Assembly (NCBI RefSeq): GCF_900163545.1
Contig: NZ_FUHW01000009.1
Span: 1-56,433 of the forward strand
DNA: 56,433 bases
DNA from: Arthrobacter rhombi
Lineage (GTDB): Bacteria > Actinomycetota > Actinomycetes > Actinomycetales > Micrococcaceae
Direction of reading: 5' to 3'
Position 1 is the first letter of the stretch. The number at the start of each line of letters is the position of its first letter. Position numbers and translations under genes: made by a program. The notes below the pieces were generated by a model. The model did no database searches and was not told the DNA's origin. It saw nothing but the letters and a program-made list of their open reading frames with translations. Shown one piece after another: positions 38,767 through 47,774 of the stretch.

Positions 38767-40662
38767 TCACTCCATCCGCAGGAACGGTATCAGTGCCTCG
38801 ATGACCGCGGGGTCCTCAATCGTCGAGGGCACCGAGTAGGCCTTGCCGTCGGCGATCTGGCGCATCGTCTTGCGCAGGATCTTTCCGGAGCGCGTCTTCG
38901 GCAGGGCCTCCACCACCCGGACCCGGCGGAAGTCGGCCACCGGTCCGATCCGCTCGCGCACCAGGGCCACGAGTTCGGTGGCGAGCTGTTCCTCGGAGGT
39001 GGAGATCCCCGATTTGAGCACGACGAAACCACAAGCGCTCTGACCCTTGAGCTCATCGGCCACGCCGATGACCGCGCATTCGGCCACCGCAGGGTGGGCC
39101 CCGAGGACCTGCTCGATGGCCCCGGTGGAGAGCCGGTGGCCCGAAACGTTGATGACGTCGTCGGTGCGGCCCATGACGTAGAGGTAGCCGTCCTCGTCGA
39201 GGTAGCCGGAGTCACCGGTGGTGTAGAAGCCGGGGAACTGGTCGAGATAGGCCGAACGGTAGCGCTCATCATTGCCCCACAGGGTGCGCAGCGCCCCGGG
39301 CGGCAAGGGCAGCTCCAGGACGATGTTGCCCTCCTCCCCCGCACCCACCGGCTCGCCCAGCGGGTCAAGGATCTTCACGTGATAGCCCGGAACCGGAACG
39401 GTCGGGGAACCTGCCTTGATCGGCAGGGCCTGAAGCCCCAACAGGTTGGAGGCAATCGGCCACCCGGTTTCGGTCTGCCACCAGTTATCCACGATGGGCA
39501 CCCCCAGCACTTCTCCTGCCCAGGCGAAGGTATCCGGGTCCAGCCGTTCCCCGGCGACGAAGAGTGCGCGCAACCGCGAGGTGTCGTAGTTGCCCAGCAG
39601 TTCGGCCTCCGGGTCGGCCTTGCGAATCGCCCGTAACGCGGTCGGGGCAGTGAACATGACGTCGACCGCGTGTTCGGCCACGACCCGCCAGAAGGGACCG
39701 GCGTCGGGGGTGCCGACGGGTTTGCCCTCATACAACACGCTCGTGGCGCCGGCGATGAGCGGCCCGTAGACGATATAGGAGTGCCCCACCACCCAGCCGA
39801 CGTCGGAAGCGGTGAACATCGTCTCACCGGCTTCGACTCCATAGATATTGCGCATCGACCACGCCATGGCCACCGCATACCCGCCGGTATCGCGGACCAC
39901 GCCCTTCGGAGAACCCGTCGTTCCCGAGGTGTAGAGAATGTACAGCGGATCCCCGGCAGCCATGTCCACCGGACCTGCCGGTTCCGCCGTTGCGCTCAGG
40001 TCCTCCCAATCGAACCACCCTGCGGGGGTTCCCCCGTATTCGGAACGGTCATGTTGGAAGCCATCACGATGGTGCACGACGACGGTGTCCAGTTTATGCG
40101 CGGCGGTTTCCATCGCCTCGGCGACAACCGGCAGGTATTCAACGCGGCGGGCCGGTTCAACCCCTCCGGTGGCCGTCACGATGGCCTTCGGGCGGCAGTC
40201 GTTGATCCTGGCCGCCAATTCCTTGGCGGCGAACCCACCAAAAACCACCGAGTGCACGGCACCGATCCGGGCACAGGCCAGCATGGCAATGGCCGCCTGC
40301 GGGATCATCGGCAAATACAGGATGACCCGGTCCCCCGCCCCGATCCCCTGATCTCGCAGGACGCCGGCGAAACGTGCCACCTGGTCCAGGAGCTCGGTGT
40401 AGGTGAAACTGCGCTGGATGCCCAGGACCGCAGAATCGTAGACCAGTGCCGGTTGGTCTCCGCGGCCGGCAGCCACATGGCGGTCCAGGGCGTTCACGGT
40501 GATGTTCAGTCTCCCGTCCGGATACCAGCTGTAGAACGGAGCGGAGGAGTCGTCCAGCCCTCGTTCGGGCTGGGTGCTCCAGTCAACCAGCGTGGCCGCT
40601 TCCAGCCAGAAGGCTGCTGGGTCTTCGGTACTGGCGGCGTAGGTTTCGCGGTAGTCAGACAT
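38767..40662 (-). CDS. prpE: Propionate-CoA ligase (acetyl-CoA synthetase family)
   Basis: The 631-residue AMP-forming enzyme converts propionate to propionyl-CoA. It has the AMP-binding YTSGTTGSPKGVV segment near residue 250, WWQTETGWPI near 398, the hinge YTTGDSGYLDEDGYLYVMGRTDD and the C-terminal acetylation site PKTRSGK. Length and the GTPAGWFDWEDL region fit PrpE rather than Acs. It diverges from a GntR regulator whose downstream genes are the methylcitrate cycle. A TGTATACA palindrome lies 72 bases upstream of its start, so it is probably under the same control. Confidence 0.93.
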   Translation of the reverse strand: MSDYRETYAASTEDPAAFWLEAATLVDWSTQPERGLDDSSAPFYSWYPDGRLNITVNALDRHVAAGRGDQPALVYDSAVLGIQRSFTYTELLDQVARFAGVLRDQGIGAGDRVILYLPMIPQAAIAMLACARIGAVHSVVFGGFAAKELAARINDCRPKAIVTATGGVEPARRVEYLPVVAEAMETAAHKLDTVVVHHRDGFQHDRSEYGGTPAGWFDWEDLSATAEPAGPVDMAAGDPLYILYTSGTTGSPKGVVRDTGGYAVAMAWSMRNIYGVEAGETMFTASDVGWVVGHSYIVYGPLIAGATSVLYEGKPVGTPDAGPFWRVVAEHAVDVMFTAPTALRAIRKADPEAELLGNYDTSRLRALFVAGERLDPDTFAWAGEVLGVPIVDNWWQTETGWPIASNLLGLQALPIKAGSPTVPVPGYHVKILDPLGEPVGAGEEGNIVLELPLPPGALRTLWGNDERYRSAYLDQFPGFYTTGDSGYLDEDGYLYVMGRTDDVINVSGHRLSTGAIEQVLGAHPAVAECAVIGVADELKGQSACGFVVLKSGISTSEEQLATELVALVRERIGPVADFRRVRVVEALPKTRSGKILRKTMRQIADGKAYSVPSTIEDPAVIEALIPFLRME

Positions 40663-40733
40663 CTGGCAACTCCCTTGTGGACGGGCAGGTATGGGCCCAC
40701 TCTATGGTCCCGATCACAGATGCTCAACCATTA

Positions 40734-40741
40734 TGTATACA
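40734..40741. promoter_or_regulatory. TGTATACA palindrome, operator candidate 1
   Basis: Perfect 8-base palindrome in the prpE-GntR divergent region, within the longer shared string TGTATACACAGAT. It matches the second copy at 40808. GntR/FCD regulators often use TGTATACA-like operators. Confidence 0.6.
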
Positions 40742-40807
40742 CAGATCTTCGAATTCACGCGTATCCTGCGAGCGTTTCGCGCCAGAGTGGTCATCACGCC
40801 GAGTTCT

Positions 40808-40815
40808 TGTATACA
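40808..40815. promoter_or_regulatory. TGTATACA palindrome, operator candidate 2
   Basis: Second identical palindrome, in TGTATACACTGAT, eight bases before the ATG of the GntR gene, so binding would block its own expression. It lies 74 bases from the first copy, about seven helical turns. Confidence 0.6.
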
Positions 40816-40823
40816 CTGATGGC

Positions 40824-41474
40824 ATGAAGGCCAGTGATAAAGCCTACGCGGCGCTGCGACGAGATATCGTTTCGTGGGCTCTGCCGCCGGGCTCGGTGCT
40901 CGGCGAGGTGGAGCAGGCCGAACGACTCGGTGTCTCCCGTACCCCGCTGCGCGAAGCGTTGTCACGGTTGGCCGCCGACGGTCTCGCGGTCTCCCAACGA
41001 GGTCGTGGCGTCGTCGTCTCCGACGTCTCGCTGGACCACGTTGACGATTTGTTTTCCCTGCGTCGCGCCCTCGAGGTCGAAGCCGCCCGTAGCGCGGCCC
41101 GATCCGGCACTCCGGCCATCTTCAACGAGCTGGCCCGACGCTTCGATGCCGCGGCAGAGAACCTGAGTGCCGCCGCCGATCGTGACGGCTACTACGGCTT
41201 GGCCGGCGAACTGGACGCCGCCATCGAAGACGCAGCATCCAACGCCTATCTGGCCCAGGCCCTCCAGGGTCTGCGTGTGCATCTGGCCCGCTTGCGTCGG
41301 CTCTCCCATGATGCCCCGGCTCGTTTGCGTGCTTCGGCCCGCGAACACGCCCAGATCGCCCGGGCGGTAGCCTCCGGAGACCCCGGACTTGCTTCGGCCG
41401 CCACACTGCTGCACCTGCACAACAGTCTTGAACACATCAGATCCCATGCCCTACCGAAAGAGGCCACCGCATGA
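40824..41474 (+). CDS. GntR-family (FCD) transcription regulator of the prp genes
   Basis: The product has 216 residues from the ATG at 40824; the longer frame from 40677 would run through the operator and is rejected. The N-terminal winged helix ([20 protein letters not shown], then [21 protein letters not shown]) and all-helical FCD ligand domain ([14 protein letters not shown] and following) define the FadR-like branch. It is followed by prpD with an ATGA overlap, so the regulator is the first gene of the prpDBC operon. The likely effector is a propionate or methylcitrate-cycle metabolite; this is inference. Confidence 0.92.
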   Translation: MKASDKAYAALRRDIVSWALPPGSVLGEVEQAERLGVSRTPLREALSRLAADGLAVSQRGRGVVVSDVSLDHVDDLFSLRRALEVEAARSAARSGTPAIFNELARRFDAAAENLSAAADRDGYYGLAGELDAAIEDAASNAYLAQALQGLRVHLARLRRLSHDAPARLRASAREHAQIARAVASGDPGLASAATLLHLHNSLEHIRSHALPKEATA

Positions 41475-42988
41475 TCAACCACCCAGTCCGTGTCTACCGT
41501 TCGGAAGAGAACCTGCCCCGCGAGGAACAGCTGGCCCATAAGATCGCCACCGTCGCCGCCGATCCGGTGGCGGTTTCCGCCGAGGTCACCGACATGGTCA
41601 TCAACCGGGTGATCGACAATGCTTCGGTCGCCGTGGCTTCACTGAACCGTGGACCGATCGTTGCTGCCCGCTCCCAGGCCCTCTGCCATGCCCCCAGCAC
41701 CGGTGGCGCCGGGGCTTCGGTCTTCGGGATCACCGAGAAGGTCTCCCCCGAGTGGGCTGCCTGGGCCAACGGGGTCGCCGTGCGCGAGCTCGACTATCAT
41801 GACACGTTCCTGGCCGCCGAGTACTCCCACCCCGGAGACAACATCCCGCCGATCCTGGCCGTCGCCCAGCACACCGGGGCCTCCGGCGCCGACGTCGTGC
41901 GCGCCATCACCACCGGCTATGAAATCCAGGTCGATCTGGTGAAGTCCATCTGCCTGCACAAACACAAGATCGACCACGTCGCGCACTTGGGCCCTTCCGC
42001 CGCCGCGGGCATCGGTACCCTGCTGGGGCTCGACGTTGAAACGATCTTCCAGGCCGTTGGCCAGGGACTGCACACCACGACGGCGACCCGCCAGTCGCGC
42101 AAGGGCGAGATCTCCACCTGGAAGGCCCATGCACCGGCCTTCGCCGGCAAGATGGCCGTCGAGGCCGCCGACCGCGCCATGCGCGGGCAGACCTCCCCCG
42201 TGCCGATCTATGAGGGCGAAGATGGCGTGATCGCCTGGATGCTTGATGGGCCCGACGCCGCCTACACGGTGCCGCTGCCCGAGGCCGGTGAAGCCAAACG
42301 CGCCATCATGGATACCTACACCAAGGAGCACTCGGCCGAATACCAGGCGCAGGCGTGGATCGATTTGGCCCGCAAGCTCCACCGCGAACACCCGGAGGCC
42401 ACCGACCCGGCCAACGTGAAATCGGTGCTGATCAAGACCAGCCACCACACGCACTTCGTCATCGGCTCCGGCGCCAACGACCCGCAGAAATACGATCCGA
42501 CCGCTTCCCGCGAAACGCTGGACCACTCGATCCCTTACATTTTCACCGTGGCCCTGCAGGATGGCTCGTGGCACCATGTCGACTCCTACGCCCCCGAGCG
42601 TGCCGGCCGGGCCGACACCGTGGAACTCTGGCATAAGGTCACCACCGAAGAAGATGCCGAATGGACCCGCCGCTACCACTCGATGGACATCGCCGAGAAG
42701 GCCTTCGGCGGATCGGTGGAGATCACCCTGAACGACGGTACGGTCATCACCGATGACATCGCCGTCGCCGATGCCCACCCCCTCGGCGCCCGGCCGTTCG
42801 CCCGCGAGCAGTACATCAACAAGTTCCGCACCCTGGCAGAAGGATTGGTCGCCCCCGAGGAAATCGACCGTTTCATCGCCGCAGCCGAACGCCTGCCCGA
42901 GCTGGCCGCGGGAGAAATGGACCAGTTGAACATCGTCGCCGCACCGGGTGTCATCGACGCTGCCGCCGCACCGAAGGGATTGTTCTAG
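41471..42988 (+). CDS. prpD: 2-methylcitrate dehydratase
   Basis: The 505-residue MmgE/PrpD-family enzyme removes water from 2-methylcitrate to give methylaconitate. Conserved blocks include [28 protein letters not shown] (near residue 100), [23 protein letters not shown] and the [16 protein letters not shown] segment near residue 350. It is coupled to the GntR gene by overlap and is followed directly by prpB. Confidence 0.95.
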   Translation: MINHPVRVYRSEENLPREEQLAHKIATVAADPVAVSAEVTDMVINRVIDNASVAVASLNRGPIVAARSQALCHAPSTGGAGASVFGITEKVSPEWAAWANGVAVRELDYHDTFLAAEYSHPGDNIPPILAVAQHTGASGADVVRAITTGYEIQVDLVKSICLHKHKIDHVAHLGPSAAAGIGTLLGLDVETIFQAVGQGLHTTTATRQSRKGEISTWKAHAPAFAGKMAVEAADRAMRGQTSPVPIYEGEDGVIAWMLDGPDAAYTVPLPEAGEAKRAIMDTYTKEHSAEYQAQAWIDLARKLHREHPEATDPANVKSVLIKTSHHTHFVIGSGANDPQKYDPTASRETLDHSIPYIFTVALQDGSWHHVDSYAPERAGRADTVELWHKVTTEEDAEWTRRYHSMDIAEKAFGGSVEITLNDGTVITDDIAVADAHPLGARPFAREQYINKFRTLAEGLVAPEEIDRFIAAAERLPELAAGEMDQLNIVAAPGVIDAAAAPKGLF

Positions 42989-43939
42989 ATGTTGTATTCC
43001 ACCACCACTCCCGAGGCCAAGCGTCGCGCCCTGCGCGAGATGCTGGTCCCCGGGACCGCACGCCAGTTCCCCGGAGCCTTCAATCCGCTCTCGGCACGAC
43101 TGATCGAGGAAAAGGGGTTCGATGGCGTCTACATCTCCGGTGCGGTCCTCGCCAACGATCTCGGCCTGCCCGATGTCGGCCTGACCACGCTCAGTGAAGT
43201 CGCCGGTCGGGCCGGGCAAATCGCCCGCATGACCGACCTGCCGGCCATCGTCGACGCAGACACCGGGTTTGGCGAGCCGATGAACGTGGCCCGGACCATT
43301 CAGGAACTCGAACACGCAGGCCTGGCCGGCTGCCATATCGAGGACCAGTTCAACCCGAAACGCTGCGGCCACCTGGACGGCAAGAACGTCGTGGAACTGG
43401 AGACCATGGTCAAGCGGATCGCTGCGGCAGCAGATGCCCGCAGGGACCCGAACTTCCTGATCATGGCCCGCACCGATGTGCGTGCCGTGGACGGTTTGGA
43501 TGCTGCCGTGGAGCGGGCCAAGGCCCTCGTCGATGTTGGAGCCGACGCGATCTTCCCCGAGGCGATGAAGGACCTCTCGGAGTTCGAGGCCATCTGCAAC
43601 GCCGTGGACGTGCCGGTACTGGCGAATATGACTGAATTCGGTAAATCTGAATTGTTCACTCGTGCAGACCTCGCCGCAACCGGCGTCGCTCTGGTCATCT
43701 ACCCGGTCACCTTGCTACGCAGCGCCATGGGTGCCGCGGAGCGAGTCCTGGACGCCATCAGCTCCCAAGGGACCCAGCAAGAACAGGTTCCGCAGATGCT
43801 GACCCGCGCCCGGTTGTATGATCTGGTGGACTATGAAGCGTACAACCGCTTCGATACCGGGATCTTCAATTTCCAGGTCCCCGGGCTCGAGATCGACGGC
43901 AATGGCGCAAATCTTCCATCGGGTTCAAAGGAGCAGTAA
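42989..43939 (+). CDS. prpB: Methylisocitrate lyase
   Basis: The 316-residue enzyme cleaves 2-methylisocitrate to pyruvate and succinate. It has the PEP mutase/isocitrate lyase fold with FDGVYISGAVLAND (near 48), VDADTGFGEPMNVART (Mg-binding Asp residues) and the catalytic Cys in the lyase signature NPKRCGHLDGK (near 128). It starts directly after the prpD stop (TAG-ATG). The hydration of methylaconitate between PrpD and PrpB must come from an aconitase encoded elsewhere. Confidence 0.96.
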   Translation: MLYSTTTPEAKRRALREMLVPGTARQFPGAFNPLSARLIEEKGFDGVYISGAVLANDLGLPDVGLTTLSEVAGRAGQIARMTDLPAIVDADTGFGEPMNVARTIQELEHAGLAGCHIEDQFNPKRCGHLDGKNVVELETMVKRIAAAADARRDPNFLIMARTDVRAVDGLDAAVERAKALVDVGADAIFPEAMKDLSEFEAICNAVDVPVLANMTEFGKSELFTRADLAATGVALVIYPVTLLRSAMGAAERVLDAISSQGTQQEQVPQMLTRARLYDLVDYEAYNRFDTGIFNFQVPGLEIDGNGANLPSGSKEQ

Positions 43940-43941
43940 GC

Positions 43942-45084
43942 ATGAGCGAAACCGAGACCGACATCAAAAAGGGCCTGGCCGGGGTCGTCGTCGACTACAC
44001 CGCCGTCTCCAAGGTCAACCCTGATACCAATTCCCTGCTCTATCGCGGCTACCCGGTCCAGGACCTGGCTGCCCAGAAGAGCTTCGAAGAAGTGGCGTTG
44101 CTCTTGTGGACCGGCGAATTACCCAGTGCCGCGGAACTGGAGGAGTTCGTCTCCTACGAACGGGCCAACCGCGCCTTGGAGGACAACGTCAAGGCCGCAG
44201 TGGACCTCTTGCCGCTGGAATGCCACCCGATGGACGTGGCCCGGACCGCGGTTTCGGTCCTCGGTGCCAACCACCCGTTGGCCGAGGACCCGTCCCCGGA
44301 GGCCGAGCTGGAAAAAGCCAAGTCGTTGCTGGCCCGCTTCCCTGCGGTCCTGGCCTACGATCAGCGTCGGCGCCGCAATCAGGACGTCGTCGCCCCGCGT
44401 GATGATCTGGACTATTCGCAGAACTTCCTGTGGATGACCAATGGTGAAGAAGCGGCACCTGAGGTCGTGGACGCCTTCCGTGTCTCGATGGTGCTGTATG
44501 CGGAGCATTCGTTCAACGCCTCGACCTTCACCGCCCGGGTGATCACCTCGACGCTCTCGGATATGCATTCGGCAGTCGTCGGGGCCATCGGAGCCTTGAA
44601 GGGTTCCTTGCATGGCGGTGCCAACGAAGCCGTCATGCACACCTTCGAGGAGATCGGCATCCGCAAGGATGAGACCCGCGAGGCTGCGGCCATCCGTGCC
44701 AAGAAATGGATGGAGGAAGCGCTGGCCGCCAAAAAGAAGGTCATGGGCTTCGGCCACCGGGTCTACAAGAACGGCGACTCCCGCGTTCCCACGATGAAGA
44801 AGGCGCTCGACGCAATGATCGCCCACTTCGGCCGCGACGAGATCCTGGGACTCTACGATGGCCTCGAGGCGGCCATGGCCGAGGCGAAGCACATCAAGCC
44901 GAACCTGGATTACCCCGCAGGCCCGACGTACCATCTGATGGGTTTCGACACCCAGATGTTCACCCCGTTGTTCATCGCCTCACGTATTTCCGGCTGGACA
45001 GCGCACATCATGGAACAGCGCGCCAACAACGCGCTGATCCGCCCGCTGTCCGCCTACAACGGTCCGGACCAGCGAGAGCTATAA
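43942..45084 (+). CDS. prpC: 2-methylcitrate synthase
   Basis: The 380-residue member of the citrate synthase family joins propionyl-CoA and oxaloacetate. Catalytic His segments are GSLHGGANEAVM and GFGHRVYKNGDSRVP, with conserved N-terminal SLLYRGYPVQDLA. The length and the KHIKPNLDYPAGPTYHLMGF region match PrpC-type enzymes of actinobacteria. It is the last gene of the operon, followed by a strong terminator. Some PrpC enzymes also accept acetyl-CoA. Confidence 0.94.
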   Translation: MSETETDIKKGLAGVVVDYTAVSKVNPDTNSLLYRGYPVQDLAAQKSFEEVALLLWTGELPSAAELEEFVSYERANRALEDNVKAAVDLLPLECHPMDVARTAVSVLGANHPLAEDPSPEAELEKAKSLLARFPAVLAYDQRRRRNQDVVAPRDDLDYSQNFLWMTNGEEAAPEVVDAFRVSMVLYAEHSFNASTFTARVITSTLSDMHSAVVGAIGALKGSLHGGANEAVMHTFEEIGIRKDETREAAAIRAKKWMEEALAAKKKVMGFGHRVYKNGDSRVPTMKKALDAMIAHFGRDEILGLYDGLEAAMAEAKHIKPNLDYPAGPTYHLMGFDTQMFTPLFIASRISGWTAHIMEQRANNALIRPLSAYNGPDQREL

Positions 45085-45105
45085 GGCCTGAGTCATTTCG
45101 AGCAC

Positions 45106-45151
45106 CGGCGGTGCGGGCCCCACAGGGGGTTCCGCACCGCCGTTCTTTTTT
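45106..45151 (+). terminator. Terminator after prpC
   Basis: Perfect 11-base-pair stem CGGCGGTGCGG / CCGCACCGCCG followed by TTCTTTTTT, a classic intrinsic terminator 21 bases past the prpC stop. Confidence 0.9.
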
Positions 45152-45523
45152 CAGGTCCCAGGTTGCTGCTCGTGGCACGGGGCAGGGAGTTGTCGTGAAG
45201 TCCTGACCGAAGGTGCACCACCCCGGCGCCGGGGCATGGAAGCTCTCCGACGTCCAGGCTCGGCGGCAGTCTGCTCCCGATCCGGAGCCCGGGCATTGCC
45301 GCAACGTCGCAGGTCACGGCCCGCATGGAACGAACGCTGCGCCTGCTTGACGAGGCTAGATCTGTCACGGCCTTCCACTCGTTCGCTCAGCGCAGCAGAG
45401 GGCGTCCATTCAAAAAAATAGACGTTTAATCGTCTAGGCGATTTATCGACTGGATGATTGTTGCAATTCTCATTCTTTCCCCGGTTGGCGCCTCCCAGCA
45501 GCAGATCCCGGCTCCGGCCTTGG
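45152..45523. other. Gene-poor region with tandem 14-bp motifs
   Basis: About 370 bases between the prpC terminator and the end of a NUDIX gene hold no convincing gene; open frames here lack ribosome sites and family features. Around 45412-45470 the DNA becomes AT-rich and contains ATCGTCTAGGCGAT (45429-45442) and ATCGACTGGATGAT (45445-45458). These are related 14-base dyads centred 16 bases apart. They look like a tandem operator but no promoter or target gene on either side is obvious. Confidence 0.35.
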
Positions 45524-46081
45524 CTACGAAGTGGTGGGAAAGTCAGTTTCAATGGCGGGAGTGTCAGGGAGCTGACGCGCAGGCCAGTCAATGGTGGCGA
45601 AGTGGGCCACCGATTCGTTGTCCTCCCCCAGGCAGACCAGGGCGTCGAAGCGTTCACCGGAGAATATCCGGTTCAGCCACATCGGCGAGTCCTCCCACAT
45701 TTGGGGCAGGGGTAGATGTCCGACCGGATACCATCCTGGTACGAGCTCGTCCGAGGGAGCCGCCATGCCGGAGAAGTCAGAGGTCAAGAAAACCTGGCAG
45801 TCCATATCTGCTGCGGGGTTGGCCGGAAAACGGAAGTAGACACGGGCTGCAGGTTCCAGCGATGCCGGATCCGTGATCAGCGAGGTTTCCTCTCGGAGCT
45901 CCCGTGCCGCCGCTTGGGCCGGGCTCTCCCCCGGCTCGATCTTTCCGCCGGGTGCCACCACGTGCCCGACACCGAACCCCCGTTGCTTCAGCCCCAGCAG
46001 CACTTGACTGCCAGTGAGCCCGCGCAGGATGGGCAGGCACAGGACGACCTGAACGGGAGAAGCTGCCGGTGTGGGTGCCAT
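45524..46081 (-). CDS. NUDIX hydrolase, MutT/8-oxo-dGTPase-like
   Basis: The Nudix box GGKIEPGESPAQAAARELREET (near residue 45) of this 185-residue protein matches GX5EX7REUXEE, the metal-binding loop of pyrophosphohydrolases, with Ser where the final Gly usually is. The region around it resembles MTH1-like enzymes that remove oxidised nucleotides. The ATG at 46081 lies 18 bases after the xerD stop, so it is probably the last gene of that unit. Substrate is unproven. Confidence 0.86.
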   Translation of the reverse strand: MAPTPAASPVQVVLCLPILRGLTGSQVLLGLKQRGFGVGHVVAPGGKIEPGESPAQAAARELREETSLITDPASLEPAARVYFRFPANPAADMDCQVFLTSDFSGMAAPSDELVPGWYPVGHLPLPQMWEDSPMWLNRIFSGERFDALVCLGEDNESVAHFATIDWPARQLPDTPAIETDFPTTS

Positions 46082-46099
46082 GGTGTTGACGGTCCGTTT

Positions 46100-47089
46100 C
46101 TAATGGTGTGCGCGGGGGTGCGTCGCAGCATACACCTCGCGGAGAGTCTGGGCATTGAGCATGGTGTAGATCTGCGTAGTCGTCACCGAGGCGTGGCCGA
46201 GGAGTTCCTGGACCACACGGACATCGGCACCGCCTTCCAGCAGATGGGTGGCGAAGGAATGTCTGAGCGTATGCGGGGAGACGTCCTTGCCGATGCCTGA
46301 ACGTTCCGCGGCCACTTTGAGTGCCGTCCAGGCCGATTGCCGGCTCAGCCTGCCACCACGACGATTCAAAAACAGCCCGGGGGTTCCCTGCCCCTTGGCA
46401 GCCATTCCGGGGCGGCCCCGGACCAGATAGGCCTGCAAGGCCGTAGCGGCGTAAGACCCCAGGGGAACCACGCGCTCCTTGGATCCCTTGCCGAATAGTC
46501 GGACGATGGCAGGGCCGTCGGACGGCCGCTCCAGGTGCAGGTCATCGACGTCCAGTCCCACTGCCTCGCTGATACGCGCACCGGTGGAATACAGGAACTC
46601 CAGCAATGCCCGATCGCGGAGCCCCGATTCGGAGTCGGTGGGGACCGCTTCGAGAAGCGCGGTCACCTCGGCAACGCTGATGGCCTTGGGCAGCCGCTGC
46701 CCGGCAGCTGGCGGATGGAGGTCCGCAGCGGGGTTGTCGTTGGTGGTCCCCTCCAGGACCCAGAACCGGTGCAAGCCCCGGACGGCAACGACACTGCGGG
46801 CCGCGGAGCGGGCGCTGAGGGGAGCCCCACCATCGGAACCGTCACGGAGCGATTGGGAGAACTCGGTCAAATGATGGCGGGTGATTTCTGTCGCGGATTC
46901 AACATCTCTACCGGCGAGGAACGTCGCGTACCGTTGCAGATCCCGGCGATACGCCGCCACAGTGTTGGCTGCCATCCCTCGTTCGACGGCGACGTGCTGC
47001 AGATAGGCGGCCAACTCTCTGGCCAACGGTCCGGGAACCCCCTCACCGTCTCCGGCGGCTGCCGGCTCCGGCGTCACGGCCGTGGACAT
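46100..47089 (-). CDS. xerD: Tyrosine recombinase XerD
   Basis: The 329-residue recombinase resolves chromosome dimers at dif. The open frame reaches 47416, but the extra residues overlap the NUDIX gene and lack family features; the ATG at 47089 gives the normal length. The catalytic set is present: Arg in STGARISEA, Lys in FGKGSKER, HTLRHSFATHLL, LGHASVTTTQ and the Tyr in QIYTML. An N-terminal SAM-like domain (LARELAAYLQHVAVERGMAANTVAAY) binds the core site. The position near pyrG and recN is conserved. Confidence 0.94.
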   Translation of the reverse strand: MSTAVTPEPAAAGDGEGVPGPLARELAAYLQHVAVERGMAANTVAAYRRDLQRYATFLAGRDVESATEITRHHLTEFSQSLRDGSDGGAPLSARSAARSVVAVRGLHRFWVLEGTTNDNPAADLHPPAAGQRLPKAISVAEVTALLEAVPTDSESGLRDRALLEFLYSTGARISEAVGLDVDDLHLERPSDGPAIVRLFGKGSKERVVPLGSYAATALQAYLVRGRPGMAAKGQGTPGLFLNRRGGRLSRQSAWTALKVAAERSGIGKDVSPHTLRHSFATHLLEGGADVRVVQELLGHASVTTTQIYTMLNAQTLREVYAATHPRAHH

Positions 47090-47105
47090 GTGCTCACCCG
47101 CTTCC

Positions 47106-47771
47106 CTATCCCCCGGAAGCCCGCAGACGAGGGTGGGCCGTCCACGGCTCTTCGGCAGGCCGCAAACCGGTGAAGTCTTGGGCCCGAGCAGCGGCGGCAG
47201 CCATGACGCCGGCGACTGCCGAAAGGTTATGAATATTTCCGTCCAGCACCGCCTGGACGGCGTCGGCAAGCGGAACCCACTGCCATTGCATTTCCGCTTC
47301 TTCCTCCGTGCGTTCGAAACGCTGGTCGGCGGGAACGAGGTGCGGATCGCGGGCCAGATAGATGCGTAGTGCTTCACTGGAGGAACCTGGTGAATTGAAC
47401 ATATCCACCAGGACATCCCACCGACCGGCCGTCAGATCTGCTTCTTCGGCCAATTCTCGAGCTGCCGCCTGCAGCGGTCGCTCCCCCTCCATGTCGAGCA
47501 GCCCTGCGGGGATCTCCCATAACTGCATGCCCACCGGATGACGGTATTGCCGCACCAACAGCACCCGGTCCTGGTCGTCGAGGACCAGGGTAGCCACGGC
47601 ACCGGGATGGTCGATGTAGTCCCGCACCAGGGGGGCGGCACCTTCGGATAATTCGAAGGTGTCCTGCAAGACATTCCAGATGCGCCCCGAATACACGGTT
47701 TCGGAATGCAGCACCCGGCGCCGGCTGGTTTCATCTACCGGCGCCGTGCTCTCTCGCCCTCGGCTGGTCAT
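47106..47771 (-). CDS. NUDIX hydrolase, ADP-ribose pyrophosphatase type
   Basis: The Nudix box of this 221-residue protein is in GLLDMEGERPLQAAARELAEEADLTAG (near 100). The EIPAGLLD and FNSPGSSSEALRIYLARD segments mark the ADP-ribose pyrophosphatase group, which splits ADP-ribose to AMP and ribose 5-phosphate. It lies between pyrG and xerD, as in the block recalled from M. tuberculosis. It starts three bases after the pyrG stop. Confidence 0.91.
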   Translation of the reverse strand: MTSRGRESTAPVDETSRRRVLHSETVYSGRIWNVLQDTFELSEGAAPLVRDYIDHPGAVATLVLDDQDRVLLVRQYRHPVGMQLWEIPAGLLDMEGERPLQAAARELAEEADLTAGRWDVLVDMFNSPGSSSEALRIYLARDPHLVPADQRFERTEEEAEMQWQWVPLADAVQAVLDGNIHNLSAVAGVMAAAAARAQDFTGLRPAEEPWTAHPRLRASGG

Positions 47772-47774
47772 GCT

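Noticed and set aside
41639..43372. 577-residue minus-strand frame over prpD and prpB
   Set aside because: Gly/Asp/Val-rich mirror of two well-supported genes; no recognisable fold.
45151..45657. 168-residue minus-strand frame
   Set aside because: Overlaps the NUDIX gene and has no ribosome site or recognisable domain.
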